Position numbers and translations under genes: made by a program. Source: Riptortus pedestris (lineage: Eukaryota; Arthropoda; Insecta; Hemiptera; Alydidae). Taken from it: DNA of 64,000 nt. The stretch spans positions 221,005,001 to 221,069,000 of the forward strand of contig CM032228.1 of NCBI GenBank assembly GCA_019009955.1, read 5' to 3'. Under the pieces are notes generated by a model, which made no database searches, had not been told where the DNA came from, and saw only the letters and a list, made by a program, of their open reading frames with translations. How positions within the stretch are numbered: position 1 is the first letter of the stretch; each line of letters starts with the position of its first letter. This document shows positions 57,670 to 64,000 of the stretch, one piece after another.

Positions 57670-57920
57670 AAACAATATTTAAATTGGAATTATTTATTTA
57701 CGTCCCCCTTTTTCTGCTGAAGCCAATTGGGGCAGGATATCCACAGGTTGCCACCTTTTTCTAGCAAAGGCTGGACTAAGGATTTTATTTAATAAGTCTG
57801 TCATTAAATAAATTCATATTGCCCAATCGGGAGTGGAACCCGCCACTCTAAGATTAGCATGTGAAATGAAGGGCAACGCTTTAACTCACATGACTAACCT
57901 GAGCCCCAAAACAATATTTA
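57670..57920 (-). mobile_element. tRNA-derived SINE with likely TSD
   Basis: SINE body about 57688-57907. AAACAATATTTA occurs at both sides (57670-57681, 57909-57920), with a few extra bases before the tail on the left. Confidence 0.85.
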
Positions 57921-58512
57921 TAAAATTTATTGCGAAACTTGGCAGAAACTTTAAATTGGAAAATGGCAACAAATACTCATTAAAGAAAAGAACACTAACA
58001 ATAAACGCATAAAACCTATATCTGAGATCAAGATTTTAGCTTGGACATACAAATTTAACTTTGAAATTGAGATAGCCATTAACAAAGAAAGAAACTCAAA
58101 TAACTGAAAAATTCCTACAATTACACAAGAAAAAAAAAGTAGGGCAAAAAAAATAGTATTTATGTACTAATAATCGATTGTGAACATCGACCTTGTTTTA
58201 TCTGGAAATCGATTTTAATAATATCAAAATGATAAGCTGTTTACCAGAGATGCCACCATCTTAGTTTTTATCAAATAGATTATCTGAAGAGGAATGAAAC
58301 GTCAGGGTTTCTGAGAAAGATCGCATCCATAAAAGGTAGGGTTAAGTCAATGGTCGCCTATTATTTAAACAAAATGATTAAAAATTTTTCATAATAACAA
58401 TTTGTTTATTTTAATTAGCTCCTATTAACTACTGGGGGACTACCGTTACAATAAAAATATTATCCAACTTGCTGTCAGCTATTCAACAAAACAGATTAAA
58501 TACGCTAGCCGA
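57921..58512. other. Unassigned AT-rich stretch
   Basis: Nothing recognised. Confidence 0.4.
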
Positions 58513-58514
58513 GA

Positions 58515-59130
58515 AATTAGCAGATTTCCCCTAAAGCTATTAGATGAAGGGAATATCGAAAATCCTCCGTTCTAATATCTCCGCTATTATGCGTCAGATA
58601 GAAAATTTTGATAGAACCAATCTTATTGCAAGTGCAATGTTCTATAAATGTTGTTATGTACGTGTTATCACTATTTTTATTAACGACTACTAATTTCACT
58701 AACCGAGATATTTGCATTTTTAGTTTTTGGTCTTCAGTAAACCCCCACTTCTACTCATGTAATATTAACAAAAAGCTGTTATTTTATGAAGCAAGGGGCT
58801 CAGGTTGGCCTTGTGGGTTGGTCTCATATGGTAAGCCTAGAGTGGTGGATTCGATTCCCGTTCAGGGCAGTAGAAATGTATTTAGTGACAGACGATTAAA
58901 TAAATACCTTAGTCCCACCCTGGCTAGAAAAGGGTGGTTCCCTATAGATAACCCATCCCAATTAGCCAAAGTAGCATAAAGTGGACGTAAACAAATAAAT
59001 AAATATTATGAAGCACTTTATTGGGAAGCCTAAATACCAAATATTGAACTTTTACGATTTGAGATAAATGCAAATACGTTTCGTAAATGGGAAATCTGCT
59101 TAGTTAACGCAGCCCCTGCGTGACGGATAT
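58515..59130 (-). mobile_element. HX element with SINE inside and internal deletion
   Basis: Hairpin end TTAGCAGATTTCCCCTAAAG at 58517. The middle is deleted straight to GAAAATCCTCCGTTCTAATA. The variant block ACCCCCACTTCTACTCATGT follows, then the 5' end GCAGCCCCTGCGTGACGGAT at about 59125. The flanking base order AT-ATCCGTCACG (minus strand) fits insertion at A|T. Confidence 0.85.
58784..59015 (+). mobile_element. tRNA-derived SINE inserted in HX
   Basis: SINE body 58795-59005, with target duplication TTATGAAGCA at 58784-58793 and 59006-59015. About 15 bp of the head (the GCGTTAAAGC region) are deleted. Confidence 0.9.
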
Positions 59131-60515
59131 TTCACATTATCAAGGTACACTAAATCTCCTTCCGTCACTTTATGGTTTATTTGTTCAAACTCACACACCA
59201 TCTGAAATACGACGTTCAGTTCAGTCTTGCCGAAGGTCCTATTGCAGGAAAATTTGAATGTTAATAGCAATGAATCATAGACAATTTGACGTCATATAAC
59301 ATAGAATTCAGGTATAAATATTCGGAAGATCATTCCCTATCTTTAATCGGTCGTGGTTACTTTATGTAGATTCACGATGTTCTTCACTCCCGCGAACTTT
59401 GAGGTTAGGCCCTGGAAATAAGCAGAATTACTAAAGGAGGGAGAATGAATTACGAAAGTAAATGATGAAATAAGATGAGGAAGGGTGTAGGAGCAATAGA
59501 GAAGAGTGGCTAGAATTCGCCTGAGGGGAGAGCAAGAGCAAGGGAGGTCCCTTATATACAAACCATAAATTCAACATGGCAGCCACTGCATTCTTCCTAC
59601 TAGTGAAAAATACACACACTGGAATAATTCCCTACAGCGCAGTACATACATAATTAATATTGTTGTTAAATAACAAATCATTAATCGCTCACGTCCAGAA
59701 ATGTTTTGAAAGAAACAAACAAATTTTTGACTTTCTCATACTTGTATAAAATTAAATACCTATGCTAAACGTTCTTTGCACATCATTTAAAATGATCTCA
59801 TTTGGAAGTGATATACATCTCCGTTCCAAAGCAAATGATCAAAAATGCCTATGAACATAAATCATAGATAGTTTGGAAACAAGAAAGGTCCTATTCTAAT
59901 TTTCTTTATCTGTCACAGGTACGGAGATATTTCCAATTTTTTTTTTGGTTTCCCTCCAACCCCTCACATGCAAGGAATTACTTGATCTGACTAGTTCTGT
60001 CGCACAAAACGACACACACCCTAACAGTAGGTTACAATTCTTTTGGAGCTGTGGGTTTGATTCACAACCCGACAAGAAAAGGAGGGGAATCCATAGATGG
60101 ACCACTTTAATTAGCCCTATAAAGTGGAAGTGAGTTTTGAAAGAAAAACGGATTCATTTCGTTTTTGTTATAGTTAATTTTTTTTTTAATGTTATGAGTA
60201 TGTACCATTAAATTGACATTCATATCACTTCATCCAAATTGAAAAAGGGTTTGTTTTTTTTCAAATGAAGCTACGTTTAACGAGCGGAATCATTTAGCAA
60301 GCTTAATTGTTTAAATCTAATTTTATCCTTCCTAATAAGAGACTTATTATTTCCTAAAACCACTACCTACTTAGTTTTCATTCTGAATGGTACTCCCAGG
60401 AAAACTGACAAAAAATGAGGGAAGTTACAGAAAAATAAAGTCTTAACTTCTAAGATTCTGGGTGCTTTTTTCTACTTGTACTACCTGCTACCACGGTAAC
60501 ATTTTTTACATTTTA
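59131..60515. other. Unassigned stretch
   Basis: Short frames at 59343-59619 and 59896-60133 have no recognisable product. A possible second, tRNA-like repeat (GTGGGTTTGATTCACAACCC) lies near 60050-60080. Confidence 0.35.
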
Positions 60516-60517
60516 AT

Positions 60518-60716
60518 GGAGCTCAGGATCGTTTGAGCTAAAGCCTTGGGTTTAGTCTGATATGGTAAACCTTGATTGGCGACTTTGATTCTCGCCTGGG
60601 CATTTGGAATTAATTTAGTGACGGAGTCACTAAATAAAAAAGGGTAGAAAAGGGTGGTAGCCTGTGGATAATTCCTAATTAACCATAGTAGCAAAGAGTG
60701 TGGGTTAATAAATAAT
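60518..60716 (+). mobile_element. tRNA-derived SINE, decayed
   Basis: GGAGCTCAGGATCGTTTGAG head, GATTCTCGCCTGGGCA, GTAGAAAAGGGTGGTAGCC, with tail TTAATAAATAATTTAA. Confidence 0.75.
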
Positions 60717-61360
60717 TTAATTCAATTTACATTATAAAAAATAAATCTGACAATCAGAAAAGCCTTAAAATAGTCATAACCTGCCGTGCGTAATAAATAA
60801 TTGTTTTTCCAACTGAAAATATTTTGAAATGCATATTTAAGTATACATTTGGGAAATGTTTTCTCCATAGCACTTGTTGGTAAGTGAATAGCTTATAGGA
60901 AGTTTATTTTAATTGGCAAAGCTTTTTAGCGTATGGGCAAACTGTAATGGATATTTGGTTTGTTTTAGTAATTATTGAATCATATTTGCTTACAGTTGTT
61001 TTGGCCCAACAAATTACTTGGCGTACAAGGGAATGTGATGAAGGGATGAAGGAGAAATCTACTTGTAATCCATTATAAAGGCTAACAATATTTGTGAGGA
61101 CGTCCATAGAATAGGGGACAGATCGATCCACAACCACTGTCATACAATCCCTCACTCGGATTTAAGAAGATTATTGTTGCATAACGCTTTGTTTTTAGCC
61201 TTTCAACGTGATCTACAACACACAATAACATACTTAAGTCTTTGGTATTTTATCTCCAACGATAAAAGGTCTTCAAAGGAAAAAAGATAAATTGCACATT
61301 ATGTTTAATTATATTTCCACTCGACTCAAAATAGTCGGTTATCGTTAGTTTCAAAACTTT
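60717..61360. other. Unassigned AT-rich stretch
   Basis: An 83-codon minus frame at 60904-61155 has no recognisable motif. Confidence 0.35.
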
Positions 61361-61365
61361 AGACA

Positions 61366-61575
61366 GGGGCTCAGGTTAGCCATGCGAGTTAAAGGGTTGA
61401 CCTTTATCTCACATGGCAAACCTAGAGTGGCGAGTTCAATTCTCGCCTGGGCAAAGGAAATTATTTAGTGACGAAATTCATTAAATAACATCATAAATCC
61501 CACCCTGGCTAGAAAAGGGTGGTAACCTGTAGATAACCCGTCCCAATTAGAATGAGGTGCAAAAAGTAGAGACTA
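61366..61575 (+). mobile_element. tRNA-derived SINE
   Basis: GGGGCTCAGGTTAGCCATGC head, well preserved to AACCCGTCCCAATTAG. The tail (AAAAAGTAGAGAC) lacks the AAT repeat. Confidence 0.88.
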
Positions 61576-61811
61576 CAATATTAAATGTTGTTCATGAAAT
61601 AGAACATTACTTTTGCTGAATAACAATCTAGGTCGTCTTTGCTATGGTAATTAATTATTTTCATAGCTAAATTTATAGCTTAGTTAGTTCTAGGCTAATT
61701 CTATTGTAGGCTAAATAAAATTTTTAAAAAAATAATTATTTTCTCAGAAATGCTCTCAACTGCAATCCTTTAAATTAAGGTAAGATCATTGATGAATCAA
61801 AAATAAAATTT

Positions 61812-62050
61812 CCTTCATGCAGGTCTGCGTAAAATAAGCAGATTTTCCCACCAGCAGTAATGATGAGCTATTCTGCCACCGCGTATTCTCCATCCCTCCT
61901 ATAGTCCGTAGTCCTTCAGACAAGATATGTAATACGGTTGAGGTTCTATAAGTTAAAACTGCATTTGTAGGACTAGAGTTCTGCAGAAGATTGAAAACTA
62001 GAAACTTGTAAATATCTCTCTTCTATTACAGATATTCTTCAGCTCGTCGA
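61812..62050 (+). mobile_element. HX element, decayed 5' part
   Basis: CATGCAGGTCTGCGTAAAAT and AAGCAGATTTTCCCACC mark the 5' region; the remainder is only weakly similar. Confidence 0.5.
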
Positions 62051-62082
62051 TCGCTCCTCTCGCATTATATCATTTTACCAAG

Positions 62083-62195
62083 TTCCCCTGAAGGGAAATC
62101 AGCTATTGAGGTTGTAATCATGATTCGATTTTCGAAACACTTCCTCAAATGTCCATCGATTCTATCCAGTAGATGACAAAAATGAGGTCATGGTG
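62083..62195 (-). mobile_element. HX element, 3' end fragment
   Basis: CCCCTGAAGGGAAATCAGCT, CAAATGTCCATCGATTCTAT and GATGACAAAAATGAGGTCA. Confidence 0.7.
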
Positions 62196-63325
62196 GAAAA
62201 TGGCTTAAAACCAGCGCATGGGAAATTTACTTTTTTAAGCTGCACCTGCGTGAATTTTTATCTTTGCGATTTAAACGACGACATTGGAGCACGAGGAAAT
62301 GGGCTTGTAGGGCCACCATGGCCAATAATTGATATGCAATTCATTGGCAAGGACGAATATCTCATGTTTCGCACCTGCAAGTGAATATGAATGAATAATA
62401 ATTATAAATCAGTTGGGAGGAGTAATCAATGTTTTTAAGATATGGGAGTACCATGAAAAATCTTGCTGAGGGATGCTCCCAAAACTTTATCTTCACCCCT
62501 TGGGTACATGTGCCTTATCGGCACATAATAATGAAGTTAAAGCTGCAATACACTTAACTAGTTAATAAAACTGAAATTTAACACTCGAATCTAATATAAT
62601 GCCATGGGAAAGAACTTATTCCAACTCTCCGCATATTCATTTTCGTACGTAAAGATCGCAATTGACAGTCATTGCCTAATTCAATCTCTTTATTATTCAG
62701 GAATGCTTTTACAAAGAAATAAAGTATAATGAACTATAATGAGAAGTAAAAACCTTCACTTCTGTCGTAGAACTACACCTTAATTTTAAAGGAAGCCTTC
62801 TTGGAAAAAGAAAGAATGGTATTCCATCATGGGTTTTGTCGGATGTTCAAGTGTCAGTGAAAAATGATTTTCACGACAGGACATGTAAATAGTGTTATAG
62901 CCGATGTATTGAACCTAGGTGCATAATACAAAGGCCAACCACAATGCTATTGTCGTAAACCCCTTCTCCAACGGAATGGCTTTATAAATATCACAAGTCC
63001 TATTCAACCTTTATTGTCCTCAAACTTCGTTCCTTTTGTCAAAAGCGTTTCCAGTATTTTCTACCTCCTGCTTATTTTACGATATATCAAATCACATTCC
63101 AACATTAAACTCAACTTATCCAGTTAATGATAACAAATTATTAATTGTGTTAGTAAGTAATTATTAGCATTTATTTCGAAGTATCATTTAGGGAATTTCA
63201 CTTTAAGAAATAAGTTGTATATTAAGCAATAGGGCGAATTGTACGACCCCAGTTTGAGTCCAAAATAAATGTGGATTTCGAAACCAAATATGTCCAAAAC
63301 GCCCATCCTAGAAATTTGAATGGAC
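62196..63325. other. Unassigned stretch
   Basis: A 64-codon + frame at 62190-62384 is partly less AT-rich but not recognisable. Nothing else. Confidence 0.35.
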
Positions 63326-63329
63326 TTTT

Positions 63330-64000
63330 TTCAGCAGGTTTCCCTTGAGGGAAATCAGCTATTGAACTTGTACTCATGTCGCGATTTTCAAAGATGACGA
63401 AAATGACTTTTTTGTAAATTATATATAATTCCGTCCATTACCGCTCTACCGATTGCAATTTTTTCCTTGTCATTAAAGTCATATTAAAGCGTTTTATGTA
63501 AGTTCCTTAATGGCTGAAATCAGCTAAATTTAAGGGGAGAAGGTTTGAAAGTTCAACATATCATAAAAGTTCAACAAAATTGAAATCTTATTACAAATTC
63601 GATTGCCTATAAATGTTGTTATATACGTATTTTCTCTATCATGAATATTAACCTATATATTTGCACTTCTTATTTTTCAGCCTTCTGTAAACCCCAACTA
63701 CTATTCCTGTTACATCATTAACCAATTTATTGGAAACGTAAATATCGAATATTGTTTTCATTAAGCTTTTACTGTGTAAGGTATTGTACATGCAAATAGG
63801 ACATCATTAAATATTATTACGTTCTCAACTCGAAAATCTGTATTTGATCTATATTATCTGTCAACTACACGCGACATTTAAGTGTTTTATTAGACTCTAT
63901 AGATCATTAGTTAATTCCTGAAACTGGACAAGGAGTAGGAGGGGAAGAGATTGGGTTTCGAAATTTCATAATATCTCCGTTGTTATGAGGCTTATAAATG
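63330..64000 (-). mobile_element. HX element(s), cut by window edge
   Basis: Hairpin end CAGCAGGTTTCCCTTGAGGG at 63333, TGGCTGAAATCAGC, a decayed G-tract, the ACCCCAACTACTATTCCTGT variant block, and a second similar segment from about 63840 (GGAGTAGGAGGGGAAGAG) running into the right edge. Confidence 0.65.

Noticed and set aside
59986..60135. A second tRNA-derived SINE family
   Set aside because: GTGGGTTTGATTCACAACCC is B-box-like, but only one copy was found and no boundaries are visible.

Overview
The window looks like AT-rich, repeat-dense intergenic DNA from a metazoan nuclear genome. An arthropod is the most likely source, judging from the mix of tRNA-derived SINEs, Helitron-like elements, Penelope-type inverted repeats with hammerhead-like motifs, piggyBac and hAT relics, non-LTR retrotransposon pieces and many (AT)n tracts. 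The species cannot be told from the sequence. There is no bacterial operon structure, no rRNA or functional tRNA gene, and no host protein-coding gene that I can support. Nearly every open frame under 125 codons is chance, or lies inside a repeat or simple-sequence tract.

Three dispersed families dominate. (1) A family of about 600 bp that I call HX is present in roughly 25 to 30 whole or partial copies, including both window edges. Its 5' end has the core GTCCGTCACGCAGG, its 3' end is a palindrome closing in CTAA, it carries an inverted subterminal GCAGATTTCCC, a central AT microsatellite and a G-rich tract. I read it as a non-autonomous Helitron/Helentron-like (DINE/HINE-type) element. Two places show head-to-tail tandem copies. 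(2) A tRNA-derived SINE of about 230 bp is present in roughly 17 copies, several with clear target-site duplications (TSDs). (3) Helitron 5' and 3' pieces of a second, more canonical kind occur near 4.9, 11.8 and 19.9-20.55 kb.

Layout. 0-8 kb: HX copies, two LINE ORF2 relics (1.3 and 2.6-3.1 kb), a fold-back element (6.0-6.25 kb) and an unidentified broken coding region (6.87-7.58 kb). 9.06-10.9 kb: a strongly reduced LTR retrotransposon on the minus strand with a SINE in its LTR. 13.8-14.5 kb: a long inverted repeat carrying hammerhead-like motifs. 14.65-16.14 kb: an internally deleted piggyBac element with intact ends. 16.25-17.04 kb: a degenerate tandem array split by a SINE. 17.75-18.2 kb: three alternating inverted units with a second hammerhead-like motif. 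19.5-20.55 kb: Helitron. 22-34 kb: HX and SINE relics. 35.70-36.11 kb: a hAT-type MITE with a perfect 8-bp TSD. 37.9-44.8 kb: HX copies, some in tandem. 45.4-47.0 kb: three SINEs and two spacers produced by unequal crossing-over between two SINEs. 49.5-51.6 kb: HX copies in duplicated head-to-head arrangements. 54.04-54.54 kb: a third LINE relic. 54.96-55.9 kb: CT-rich simple sequence with a duplicated 0.28-kb unit. 56.3-57.15 kb: a SINE interrupted by a 640-bp insertion of unknown class. 57.7-64 kb: more SINE and HX copies.

Nothing here works as a gene network. The biology is the history of the repeats. SINEs sit inside HX copies, inside the LTR and inside the tandem array, so the SINE was active after those formed, and one unknown element is younger than a SINE. 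The most promising leads are the HX family with its tandem junctions, the three hammerhead-like families, the SINE-mediated duplication with a breakpoint confined to 36 bp, and the unidentified pseudogene at 6.87-7.58 kb.
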